This document shows, one piece after another, positions 1-11,551 of a stretch of DNA of 64,000 nt. Below the pieces are notes generated by a model. That model searched no databases and was not told the origin of the DNA. It saw only the letters and a list, made by a program, of their open reading frames with translations. Source of the DNA: Lineus longissimus (taxonomy: Eukaryota; Nemertea; Pilidiophora; Heteronemertea; Lineidae); NCBI RefSeq assembly GCF_910592395.1, contig NC_088308.1:23203501-23267500 (forward strand). Direction: 5' to 3'. Both the position numbers and the translations under genes were made by a program. The first letter of the stretch is position 1. Each line of letters opens with the position of its first letter.

Positions 1-132
1 TATGTGGCTTTGTTGCAGCATGACTGATATACATGTAAACCACCAACTTAGAGCAATAAAGAAGGAAAATCTGAAACAAATGCAAGCAGGTCAATTAACT
101 GTAAAAATTTCAATCAGATCTTTTTTACTTAC

Positions 133-3100
133 TCTCTCGGCAATATCGAGTGTGGTCATGAGTTCATCCACCTCACTAAGACTCGACACAGAACTAGGCG
201 TTTCAGTATGGCAATGCCCACTAAGTGATCGGGTCCTCGGCTCAAGGCCATGCCACGCAACACAGTCTTCTGCCTCTGTTTGTAAATGCTCGGGTAAGTC
301 GGCGAAAATCTCGCTCTCAATCAAGGAAGGGTGATCCATGATGAAATTGAGCGATGCTGCCTGTAAATTAAGAGATGAAAATACCTTAACAGCAAGACTC
401 TTTTCAACTCCCAATGGTAATGGCAACACAACAGCTTTATAGATTTATAACGTTGGTACTGGCGTACATACGGACCACTTTTTCCAACCCATACATGAAC
501 AATAATCAGCACTGTCAAAACAGCTGGAATGTGTAGATTGGCATAGTAGAGGGGAAGGCAGTATGACAGCAGCAGAGAAGACAAGACTTGAATGCACTCA
601 GCTACGCGCTGACAAAGAGCTCCTTCAAGGGGCCACTCTCTAGCCAGATCATATAAAGGATGACCTACCCTAAGTATCTTCGCATGGAACTGATCAGCTA
701 GGCTTAGTAAGAACAATGCCGTATCTTCATCAAGATGATGCCTCAAGGAGTGCTCACACAGCAACTTTAAGCTATCCATCTGGAAATAAGGAGCGCACAT
801 GTTAGGGAGCATCCACTGAGGGGGGAAATCCGTACACTATGCGTACAGGGGGGGGAGGGGGGGGTTAATGGTCTTGCGTACGTACGCAACCCAAGAACCA
901 TTTTTTGAACAAATAAAAAATAAATATTATCATAATAATCTTCTCCTCTTTCTTATTCTTATTTGGATAATCATACTTGTTTTTCACAAGATGTGTGAAC
1001 TCGTACGCTTCTGGGTTCGGATGTTACCCGACTACAATGTTTTAGCAATTTCCAGCGCCGTTTAATTTCCCGGTAATGCATGTCGCCGTAGGAGAAAAAT
1101 TGCGCAGTGGACTTGCCAATACGACGCCAATCCGATTGTGGCGCCACAATGTAGCAAAATCAGGTACTATGTCTGTTTGTCTGCTAGGGAATTCAAGGTT
1201 CTATAGGCGTACGCTCATACAGGGGGGAGGGGGGGTATGAGGCAATGCGTACAAGGTGCATACAGGGGGGAGGGGGTCTCAAAATTGGCAATTTCGTGCG
1301 TACGTACTTAATGGACGCTCCCTTATGAAGCCAATGATCAATACTAAGTTCGCAATTTTTTTACCTCAAGAAGTGTGTGTATAATTACCTCATATCTATC
1401 ACTTATTTGCATAATATCAGCCAATTGTTCGGTTGCTAATTCTGACGTCTCTAGTTCACCACTGTACAAGTACTCGAGGAACATTTGAAACAGAGCAGGA
1501 TTAGTATCATGTACTATGATTTTTCTGAAATGAGAAAACAAAACTAATGAATTGTTGAAGGAATGCAACAAGTGGTCGAAAACAAAACAGATGTACATGT
1601 ACATGTATGTACATGGCAAAACAGGAGAATCTTTCGAAAGAAGGGAAACTCAAATAAACTCTCCTTTTGGGAGGGGGGCGTGCATTGCTTTAGGCTCCCT
1701 GATCTTATCTAACCAACGAAATGAAAGGGGGGGGTCCTGTTCATGTATGTAGCAAGATCGCATGATAATAACCCGATGACGAGGAAAATCTCACGTAGCG
1801 ATCGATTAAACGACTCACTTGTCTATAGATTCTCTCATCCCGCTAAGTAATGCACGTCTGAACCAATCACATCGTGACGATATCACAACACAGTGGGCCT
1901 TGATCTGGCGTATGTCTATGTCTCGTTCTCGGTCGGTTCGTGGCACAGGTTCCTCCTCCGAGTGATCAATTATAGTATCACCGCCCTCTGAAATCACCAG
2001 CAAAGCATCAATCTCCACTGGCTTTCTTGAAAAGTTCATCCTCTAAATTAGGAACACCCTCAAGACTGACAAATGCCGTTATTCATAGAGAGGTGCCAGA
2101 TATTACGAGATTGTTGGTAGGAAAAATGGGTCTAAATGGATCTGAGGTAAGAATTGCCTTCAGTTTGAAAGGGAAGCAAATTGAAAGTCAGAGAATAACA
2201 GATTAACCCATTCACTTACCCGAGATGCTAACCACTTCAAACAACATATCTGTGTTCTCGCCTTGGTGCAACAGCTCCAGCGCTGACTTGGCTAATGAGC
2301 TGTCCCGGGCAAAAGGTGGTATACACAATGACTCGACAGAGCTCAGCTGAAAAAGGACAACAACAAGTGCAAATAGACATATTTAACAATAACAAATATG
2401 ACAATCTGATGACGTTGTCATTGTACAGAATACTGTCCGGCTTATTTGAGTATGACTGTGAATGTCATGCCTGGTGAAATTTATGCTTTTTCAAGTATTT
2501 CAAAAACAAACCTGGTCCAAACTCATGCACAGGCATAATCATAGAAGCAAAAAATAGATGGCCCAATGGCCATATACATGTAACCCAAGAAATTAAACTA
2601 ACCTGTGCATACTTTGTAGTTGGAACAGAGACCTGTGGTAGAGCGCTGTTGGTTGCAGCATCGGGAGCTTTCGGTACAACAGGGTCCAACAGGCCTAGAG
2701 TTGTTAATGATTGTGAGAAATGATCACGATGCACAAGGTCATTCAGTTGTTGTATCATGGACTTCAGGCTTGATTTATTTGCTATCACTTTATTCAATGC
2801 CCAGGCCTGAAAAAAGAAAATCGTGATTAGCCTTGAAAGCAATCCTGAACACAACACAGCCAGAGCCGTGTGACTGACACAGTGAATACAACTGATGACA
2901 ACTGATGACAGAATGGATCACCAGGATTTGGAATTAACATCACTGCCGGTACCAGAGCATTTACATCTTGTACATGTACATCAACAGTGCATGAGAAAAA
3001 TGTCCTTCCCTAAAACAGATATCACGTGATGCCATCGAAGCATACTCACCACTTTAGACGTTCCTAATTTAAAGAGATACTTCCATTCCTTCCATGTGAC

Positions 3101-6100
3101 CCTTTCATCCAGTGCAGACATCAGCTCCTCAATCCTCAGCGACAGAAACACTGGCACCTCGTCGCAGAGTTGTTCGATATTTTTGGCGACAGACCTGACT
3201 TTCTCTTCGTGGGTCATGGTTCCGAAACTTTCCCTAGAATGCAAATTTTGCAAATACAATACTCAAGCTAAATGATAACAGTATAAACAGCATATTAAGA
3301 GGCAAGTAGCAGGCCTTTGATGGAACAGTCATAGATGCATATAGCATACTGGACTAGATCTTGATCCAACTTGATGTACATTTTGTACCTGCCATCGGAC
3401 ACCTCACAGTCTCAAATGAAAGTGGGAAAATAATAAGTTCTACAAAAATTAGGGAAGCCGGACAGACAAGAACGACTTACTTTTTCAACATGAGGCTAAC
3501 CACTGTGTCTGTTGTTTTCTCGTGAAAATGTTTTAGTTTAATTAGCTCTCTAACATGTAATGCCTGAAATAAAACAGGGACAGTAACCTTTTATCAAGAA
3601 ACACATGTGCCATACGCCACAATGGCTTAGTCATTGTCTATTATCACAAATTTCGTTATAACCTGGCAGCAACTTTGAACTAACTGAGATTGAACTACAC
3701 CATTCAGCATGAGGGATTTGCATACATTTACAACATAACTATGAGGATTACAAGATGTTTCATCTTACACTTACATTTCTAAGTGTTTTGCCTAGCACCT
3801 CTCCAACATGAGCTTTCTTGTGTTTTTCATGTTTTTCAGCACCATGCTTCTCATTGTTCTTCTCAACTGTATTTGCAGCACTTATCACTTGTTCGAGGGC
3901 CGTCTTTGTGTCAAAGATGAACTTGGATATCGTCTCTAGGGCAGCTTCAATCTGCAAATCAAAAGGGGCAAAATACTAGGAATAAGATGGCCAACACGTT
4001 TATTTTCTACTTTGTCATCTAAGACTGACCATACCAAAAGGTACTTAGCTATAGACTACTGGGAAGCTCAATTCCTTGAATTACATTCTTTGATTTCGTG
4101 TCATAAAAATTGATTTCTTTTAAATAAAGATAATTAGTACAAGGCTGCCCAATTTGTCATAACTAACAGGACACCCACTCTATAAAGGACACAGATTTTG
4201 GTCCAGAAATGGTCATTTCCATTGGATTGGACCTCTGTCCTCCAATAGAGTCACCCCAAAAAAACCAAAAATGTACACACGTGGTTGTTAGAATGTCGTC
4301 CGACCTACCTCTGGTACTAGATACGTTGCCATCTCCTGCCTCTGACTAGCAGTTAGCGTACTAGCATGGCGCTTACACACGTCTAGGAATCGTAGCAGTT
4401 GGTTCATGAACACTGGGATTCTGTGAAAGAAACATGACTTAGTCTGAATTGTACAAAAATGAACTTTGGGTCGTCCCAACGATATTTCACCGACTGCCCC
4501 ATTTGTGACAAGACTAACATAACAACCTAATTGTAAAACTAAGTTAAAAAAAGCCAGAGGACTGCATATCTGTGGTCATCTCAAAAGAAGGGTTTAAATC
4601 AAATAATATCAAGCAATGACAGACCTTGAGAACTAACCTGGATTTTGCATATTTGATGATTTCATGTCTTTCTTCACGAGACAGTTCACCTTTTCTCCTT
4701 GAGAAGAGGTCACACAATATCAACAATTTGGCACAAGCTGGAGAACAAATAAAGACAGTCATTACAACATTCATAGCTATCATAATTACAGTTTACCAGA
4801 ATTAATTTCAGAAAACATACTATTCGTTGTATCAGAATATAATGTTCCGGTCAACTGTATAAAATTTTGTGGCAAAACAAAGCCTGAAGGTGTGATTGAA
4901 GTTAGCCCTATCGTGTATTCATAAATAGGATCACCTCTCTTAAGCTGAGTTAAGAGTACTTACCAACAGCTCCTTCCCTAAGGGCCTGTTTGATGATGTA
5001 ACATAACTTAGCAGGGTTGGTCATAAGACTATCATCACTGCCACCGTCAGTACTGCTCCCCTGACCTTCACCTGCGCTGACCTTGCCGCTGAACAGGTCA
5101 ATGATCTTATCGGCACAATTATGCATATCATTGACTAGATTGGTAATTTCTGAAATCAAACAGAAAGGATCTCTGCATATCCATATTTTAATTTTTAAAC
5201 TGGACTTCAGTCAGATATCTCATCTCCACGCACAGGTGCACGGACAAATTGCATCTTGAAAAGAAAACTTTGTGCATACTGCTAAGAGCAAGTTACTTGA
5301 CATCGGCACAAAATAGAAGTTGAGTACATTTAGAACCAAATTAAACTTCAACTACAGAGGAAAGGATGTTGAATAATAACTTACGTTGTCTTAATGCAGT
5401 GTTCTTTAAAAATGTCTCACACAGCTCCGAGAATTTAAGGAACCCAGGCATTTTGTTGACAGCCTTGATGCAAGCCTTGCAAGTGGTTTCTGACATGCCA
5501 CGAGGCAGGCACTCAGAGTAGACATAGTAGAGCACAGCATAAAGAACATCTTCTTTCAGCCCTGTGAGAGGGGGAGGCGTCTTGTTCCAGTCAATACTAG
5601 GCACACTCAGATTCAGGATTGTCTTGTGAACCTTAAACTGAAACAGAAAGGTGCAAAAAAGTTTAACAATCAAGTAAGCCATATACAGAGTCGATATGAA
5701 ATACAAGATGTTTTACTTTGGAGGGCATCATATTCCACAAATTGAATTCTGCCACAATTCAAGAGGAAAATAATTTGACAGTGAAGTGGTTAAAAACAAT
5801 ACAGCAAAATTTTATGATTGTCAGGACACTCTTTATGACTGATAAATGCTTTTCTTAACTAAGAGATGTGTCTTGTGACCCAACAGAAAGCAAATGACCA
5901 ATTTGGGACCGAAATCCATCTGCTAAGGCATCATTCAGTGACCAGAAGATGTGTGGTCTGCTAACAGTGCTAGGGAGGTTCGTACATACCTCCTTTCCAT
6001 TGTCAGCTTTAATAATGAGATCTGAAAAATGCCCCTCTTCAAATGCCCCCAGGAATGAGAAGGGGGCTTCCTCATTTGGGTCATGTGATAGCACCTGGAA

Positions 6101-7840
6101 TGACAAGATTGATAAGTATCAGTGACAGTAACAAAGCAATATTTTAAAATGACTAGTATAAATTTATAAATTTGATACCCTGCAGTCATATAACATCTTG
6201 GCGAGGGTTTATTTTCCATAGTATAGTAATGAAAACATAGCACTGAGCAAAAGTCACATTTTGTCGGGTTTCTCAAAGTGTCTTATGCCTGAGGAGAGCT
6301 GGGGGAGGTAGTATGACATCTACATGTGATGAAACAGTCAAATAATCTCAAACATGATATACCTTCTGGCACTGTAGCATACAGCATCTTTCATATGTCA
6401 ACAACATCAGGTCATCAGAAACCTCCACCTTGAAAACAACAAACACTATATAGAACATTATTTTACAAAAAAAATGAAACTGGCTGACAATGTGATAGAC
6501 TCTTTAATACCAACTGCAATGAAATATATTAATATGATATAAATATAATATTCTTTATCAAGAAAGAAGACTTTAACTCATGATTTAAGATGCAATTTTT
6601 AGAAGTGTATGAATGGAAGACTCTCACCCTGAACTCAATGACATGACCAACGTGGCCAGCATATGTTCCATAAAACTTAAGTAGAGCAGGCTCAGTAAGA
6701 ACAACCTGGAAAAGACAATAATGTATCAGTCACTCCAATAGCTGATGCACAACACAATTATCCAGCAAAGACACAAGAAACATATTAACAGCTGGTCTTA
6801 GTATGGGGGATATGGACCGACTCATTAATACTGCATCCAGGTAGATGGTATGTACTTGCAATCCCTTGTACTGTAGCCAGTCTGCTGTCAACTGATCCAA
6901 ATGGTGATATGTTCTTTAGCATGATATCTGATCGTCAATGTCAGTCTCAAGGATCCTTGTTGTTTGTTTACCTCATATGTCTCACAGAAGAAGAACGGCA
7001 TTGACTCTGGGTTGGTTTCCTTTGGGATTTTCCATGACACATCGCCGCTTTCATCAAGGAAGAACTCAGTACTGAATAAAATAAACAAGATAAGCCCTGT
7101 AGCAATACTGCAATGATTGAAAAAGACAAATGCTAGCTGATTACGTCATACCATCCAATGGACAACTACTGCTCGTGAAGCATCGATGGCAAGTATTGAA
7201 GTAGTTTCACACACCTTTTTTTACCAGAAGGTTATCGATCTACCAACAACATGAACATGACTGACTGATACATCATTCCATCTGTGCAGGATGTCACTGT
7301 CAGTGACATCACTATATCTATCAGCTGTGCCTGTTGATGAGGATTGATATAATTTGACCATACATGGATTGATGGAATACATCATCATCACGTCACTTTG
7401 ATTGAAATGACAGCTAAAATATTTTCAATTTTGACATTGCCTTCGCATGCAGCCTACACCATGCTCACAATACATATGTGATCTGAATGCAATTATATCC
7501 ATTTTGGCCTGGGCCGTTGGCCTGGCGAGGATGATCATAATGACAACTGCACTACACTACAGTGACTTACATATACATGTACATACACTGACAGTGCAGT
7601 GCGTTGAGTGTGCATGTGTCTGTGTGTGAGTCAGAAGTTTATTTTAGCATTTACTCACCCCTCTATCCCGGTTGGTTCCAGCGCTCCAGCAAGAGGAACA
7701 CATTCAACAATCTACAAATACAAAGACAGACAAATCAGAGGTTATCTTCCACCCAAAACTGGGATGATTAATTGATGGAATCATAATGATTTTTGACTTC
7801 TTACCTTCCAAGTTCCACAGTAGGCAGCCTCTTCCGCCAT
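133..7840 (-). CDS. Tandem BTB/POZ domain protein, 3' part beyond left edge
   Basis: Nineteen coding exons join in phase with GT-AG introns: 7840-7805, 7711-7659, 7071-6972, 6705-6628, 6428-6363, 6094-5990, 5637-5385, 5149-4964, 4737-4638, 4420-4309, 3951-3775, 3563-3481, 3233-3050, 2806-2603, 2346-2220, 2017-1819, 1524-1389, 779-669, 360-133. That gives 846 codons with no stop; the last exon ends at a clean donor (gtaagt), so the C-terminus lies left of base 1. Residues 1-111 begin MAEEAAYCGTWK and look beta-rich. BTB 1 is about residues 135-230 (FSDLIIKADNGKE, then FKVHKTIL). A helical, lysine-rich middle follows (about 232-580). BTB 2 is about 610-735 (TDMLFEV, IKAHCVVISSRCDWFRRALL, FLEYLYSGELE), then a BACK-like helical stretch. 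Tandem BTB domains usually mean a scaffold or CUL3 adaptor; that role is inferred. The exon 15-16 junction is the weakest. I do not recognise the orthologue. Confidence 0.85.
805..1322. mobile_element. PIF/Harbinger-like MITE in a BTB-gene intron
   Basis: A 518-bp element lies between two coding exons of the tandem-BTB gene. It starts GGGAGCATCCACT and ends AATGGACGCTCCC, so its ends are inverted repeats with one or two mismatches. A TTA trinucleotide flanks it on both sides (802-804 and 1323-1325), as expected for the 3-bp target duplication of PIF/Harbinger transposons. Inside are subterminal G-runs next to GCGTAC-type motifs near both ends and no transposase reading frame, so it is non-autonomous. 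The family assignment rests on the TSD and TIR only. Confidence 0.7.
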
Positions 7841-8097
7841 GATGATTTTTCGTGTTTACATCATTTGAGCATGCGTAGTCGAGTTCAATTTAGTCGCGAA
7901 TGACGTCATTGACGGGTATGATACCAAGGCGGCATTTTCAAAGCATTAGAAAGTATACCCGAAAATTCTGGTCCTGAGGAGCCGTTGAGGATGTCCACTG
8001 ACCATTGACACATGGCACTAGGCTTCTTTGTGGGAAAATTCATGTTTTAATTACATTGTGCCAGCTTATGTTTTTAAACATACTGAACCCCACAGGG

Positions 8098-8550
8098 TTG
8101 TAGTTTGTACTGATGGGTGATGATGGTGTCGGAAAGACCAGCATCATATCAAGGTCCTTTCATGGACAGCTCTCAACTTGCTACAAGCCCACAGTAGGGG
8201 ACGAGGATATCCACAGGAATAGTCGCAGTCGACAACCAGACATTTGCGTTGGAATTACTAGATACGGCAGGGTCTTATTATTTTCCCGCCATGAGGAACA
8301 GCTACCGGTACATCAGAAAAGCAGATGTCTTCGTATCGCACCAGAAGATACGGGAATTACGTTCAGAGATTATCTGACAACGTGGTGTGTCCATACCAAT
8401 TGTCCAATGGTGATCGTCGGAAACAAAAGTGACCCAATCAGAAAGAGGACCATTGAAGACCCGTTATATGAACACTCCATGATGAGGTCTGTCAGGTCTC
8501 CCGGCAAGGAACTCCCCATTTTCAAATGTTTTCAGTACTATTTTATCTCC
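8098..8550 (+). pseudogene. Intronless Ras-like small GTPase pseudogene
   Basis: In the frame of the ATG at 8113 the translation reads FVLMGDDGVGKTSIISR, a good G1/P-loop, followed by CYKPTVGDED (switch I region). The frame then slips by one: the G3 motif LLDTAGSYYFPAMR is read in frame 2 (DTAG codons from 8261) and continues to IRKADVFV. The G4 motif CPMVIVGNKSD is back in frame 1 near 8401-8430. Two compensating shifts, loss of the segment between DVFV and CPMV, and absence of introns point to a decayed, possibly retroposed, copy of a RASD/DIRAS/RASL-type GTPase. It lies head to head with the BTB gene start at 7840. Sequencing error is an alternative for a single shift but not for the whole pattern. 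Confidence 0.75.
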
Positions 8551-9078
8551 TAGGACAAACTTCAGACTAATACTGCAAGTACTGATGTATTGACAGCCCT
8601 GCAGAGAATCATTTTTATAACTTCGGAGGGTGGTCACTTCAGACCAGGGGCTCGACAAGTCGTATTTTACGTGTTCTCAGTAGGGGGGTACGTTGGTCAG
8701 TCAAGGGGGGGGGGCGATTGAGTTCTTATTTCAATGTGCCTGTGAAACTGCTACTGATCACATAAGTCACACCTATGCGCAGATGAAATTATGTCTGCCT
8801 TCCCTCCAGAAACGAATCCAACACGAACTAGTAATCAACACCAATGCTGGAAGACCTCGTTGAAGCTTGGGGTATCACTGTCACATGCTCGCCAAGAGTG
8901 TGGTATGAAATTTCAGGGGTAAATGCAAAATTTAACTTTGCTCCGGTCGCCAAGCAGGCTAAAAAGGGCGACAAACACTGGTATCAAACTGATGCTGTGT
9001 TCACCTCGTGATAAATCGAATAAAACTGGGAACTTGAAAGAATAAACAGAGAATAAATTTGGTCTTTGTACATTTTTT
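8551..9078. other. Intergenic spacer, no gene seen
   Basis: This stretch separates the Ras-like pseudogene from the 3' end of RPS15A. It has a G-run near 8706 and AATAAA hexamers on the plus strand near 9043-9056, which could be a leftover polyadenylation region of the retroposed GTPase. No reading frame with recognisable content was seen. Confidence 0.5.
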
Positions 9079-9112
9079 TTTAATTACATACTTTCTTTCT
9101 TACATGACTTTC

Positions 9113-10459
9113 TTAGAAGAAGAAACCCAATATTTTTCCACCAAGATGTTTTCTTCTGGCTTCTTCATGGTCCATGATACCACCGGATGTCGTTAATACA
9201 AGGAATCTGAAAAACAAACACTATGAGTATGAATGATCCAGAAATCATTAGGATAGCTCAGGTTTCTCAATTTTTCAATCCAGCAAGATAAATTTATTAC
9301 TAGATTTCCAAATGTTTCAAATGACACGAGCAAACCAGTCTCACAGCCATTCAGAGACAATTCTCTACACTACTCATCTCTTTGAAATCCATGTCACATT
9401 ACCACACTACTGAAGGGAACTGCAACATACATCATTATAAATCAATCGATTTTAGAATGTGAATGACGACCCAGGAAAACCCTTGAGGCCGGAGTATGCA
9501 CAAACAACTAATATCGTCTTTCCAAAAGTTAATTTGAGTCAACATTTTACAGAATTCATGACTTGGTCACTTACCCGAACTGTCTTGAAGGCAACAAGTT
9601 GCTTGTCCATTTTTCCATATCTTGCATGGCAACGTCAAACCTTGGGCTGATTACACCACACTGAATGTAAATGAATGTAAATTATCTATAAATCATAACA
9701 GAAGTGTTGTATCTGTGGGCAGGTCACTGTGGCATCTTAACCGGGCCGCTGCTCATAGACGAAATATTTGAACCCATTGAATCCTAATCATGACAGTCAA
9801 TTTCTAATCACAGCTTAAAAAAACATTTGTCCCTTAATACTGACCTTGTTCAATCGTCCTGTAAGATTAACAACAATCTTGCCAGCTCTGTGGTCATCGA
9901 TCTTCTCGAATTCACCAATGTATCCTAAAAGAAAACCCCCAAAATATATGGAATTTGAGAAAACATGTTTACATACCTGGCCAGAGTTGCATAAATAAAT
10001 CATGTAGATTGGATTGTGCTGTTTGTCGGAGTCAACGAGTCATTGCAGAGATCAGCACCTCTAATTGCCTGGTTTCAAGCTATTTTGGATTTTTAACAGG
10101 CAACATTCTGTAAACCGCTTTATTTTGCAAGCCTAATATTTTCATAATTTTCGTAAGAGGGTTACAGAAAGGCAAACATTTAAGCAAAATCTTTAAAGGA
10201 AAAGGACGCTTGATTACAGGGGAGTAGCCTATTCCATTATTTGCCCAGGGCCAGGCTGCTGACATCTGACAATCTATTGAGACTCAGAAACTGAAAATCA
10301 ACCCCTCAAGATAGAAGAAACCTTACCATGTTTCATCATCACAGACAAAAATCTGATGATGACTTTTGAACTAGGTCTCAGCAAGACCTGGCGCTTGCCG
10401 CGCTTCTCTGCATTGCAGATCGATCTGAGAGCATCAGCCAGTACATTCATGCGCACCAT
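9113..10459 (-). CDS. RPS15A: 40S ribosomal protein S15a (uS8)
   Basis: Four coding exons, 10459-10327, 9924-9845, 9660-9575 and 9206-9113, total 393 nt and give 130 residues, exactly the usual length of animal RPS15A. The protein starts [20 protein letters not shown], passes through [19 protein letters not shown] and ends GGKILGFFF. It is a cytosolic small-subunit protein, so it acts in translation. The initiator ATG follows an acceptor eight bases upstream (ttttttcag at the 3' end of a 5'-UTR intron). A matching non-coding first exon is proposed at 11142-11115. An ATTAAA polyadenylation signal lies on the minus strand at 9084-9079. Splice sites are all canonical. Confidence is very high. 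Confidence 0.97.
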
Positions 10460-11114
10460 CTTGGCGGCTGAAAAAAGATGATTTATAATGCTGTTGTGAA
10501 TGAACGATCTTTTACAGTCATTACATTAGTCATTACAAGTCTGTTCGATAATAAAGTACGTCACTTCAAATCAGGGACTGTTAATTTTAACCCGAGTGAT
10601 TTATGTGTTGATTGATGACCTTTTATGTTGCACACACATGCATGCATGACATACCAAGACCAAGTTAAGTAAGAGTAAACATGCCACAATGATGTCATGG
10701 ACATGGTCCCGGACATCATCATCATGATGTGACGTGCAACAACGAACATCATGACATTGCAAGCCTAGCTTTAGCAAGATACACGCCTTTGCCGAGTAGC
10801 TGGAAAATGGGTTCGTGTAAGGAGGTATGTCATTATACAAGGGATTTCTAGTTGAGTATGTACACAGACAGTGTACATAATGTACATAACATGGTCATGC
10901 ACACAAATGCACGTCGCAACATAGGGGAGCTGAGCGAATACATCTGCACAAAGAGCTTATATCTATATAATTCGTAGTGATATCAAGGAAATGACGATTT
11001 GATTCTAATCTTCCATATCTGACTCTTATTTTGGCATAATAAATTTTGATAAATTTTCCATATTTACGGCGATTCGGGTCGATAGTTTTCGAAAAATTCT
11101 GATAATCCCAGTAC

Positions 11115-11142
11115 CTTCTGATAATGGCGATAGAAGAGGAAG
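11115..11142 (-). promoter_or_regulatory. RPS15A: RPS15A non-coding first exon with TOP-like start
   Basis: On the minus strand the segment begins with a pyrimidine tract (CTTCCTCTTCT), as in 5'-terminal oligopyrimidine mRNAs, and ends at a donor (CAGAAG|GTAC). With the acceptor at 10468 it makes a short 5'-UTR exon and an intron of about 650 bases, a common design in ribosomal-protein genes. The exact start base, near 11142, is inferred from the TOP rule. Confidence 0.6.
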
Positions 11143-11551
11143 TTGCAAGGAATTGTGGGATCGCGTTTCCGGCAGGAATTTGTATTAACCAGAAAATCTC
11201 TCAAAAAACCTGATATATGACCCACGGATGCTCATATCCCGTGTTTTATCTCATGTATGTTCTGAGCTAGATAATATAGATTACACAATTTTTTTATTTC
11301 ACTCTTTGATTAGCTGAAGAATGGAAGTAACGGTCCCAATTCTGAAGGCGATTTTACCTTGACAACTTGTACACAAATCAAACAGGCCACCACAGGGTGT
11401 CTCAAAAACGAAGAAGTGGTTGTTTCCCAAACTAGGAAGCAAAGTTGTGTATCCTTAAAGCATTTATTCGTTAATCTTTATTCAGATTCCTCCTTCTCAA
11501 TGAGCCCCAGGAGGGCTACATACAGTCGACAGTGAGAAACATACCATCATC
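11143..11551. promoter_or_regulatory. Shared head-to-head promoter region
   Basis: About 0.4 kb separates the inferred RPS15A transcription start (minus) from the ATG of the HEATR4-like gene (plus). Part of it must be 5' UTR of the plus-strand gene. No TATA box is evident. The arrangement suggests a bidirectional promoter, which is inference from position only. Confidence 0.45.

Noticed and set aside
9113-11142. Intronic snoRNA in RPS15A
   Set aside because: Introns were scanned for box C/D-like pairs and nothing convincing with a terminal stem was found.
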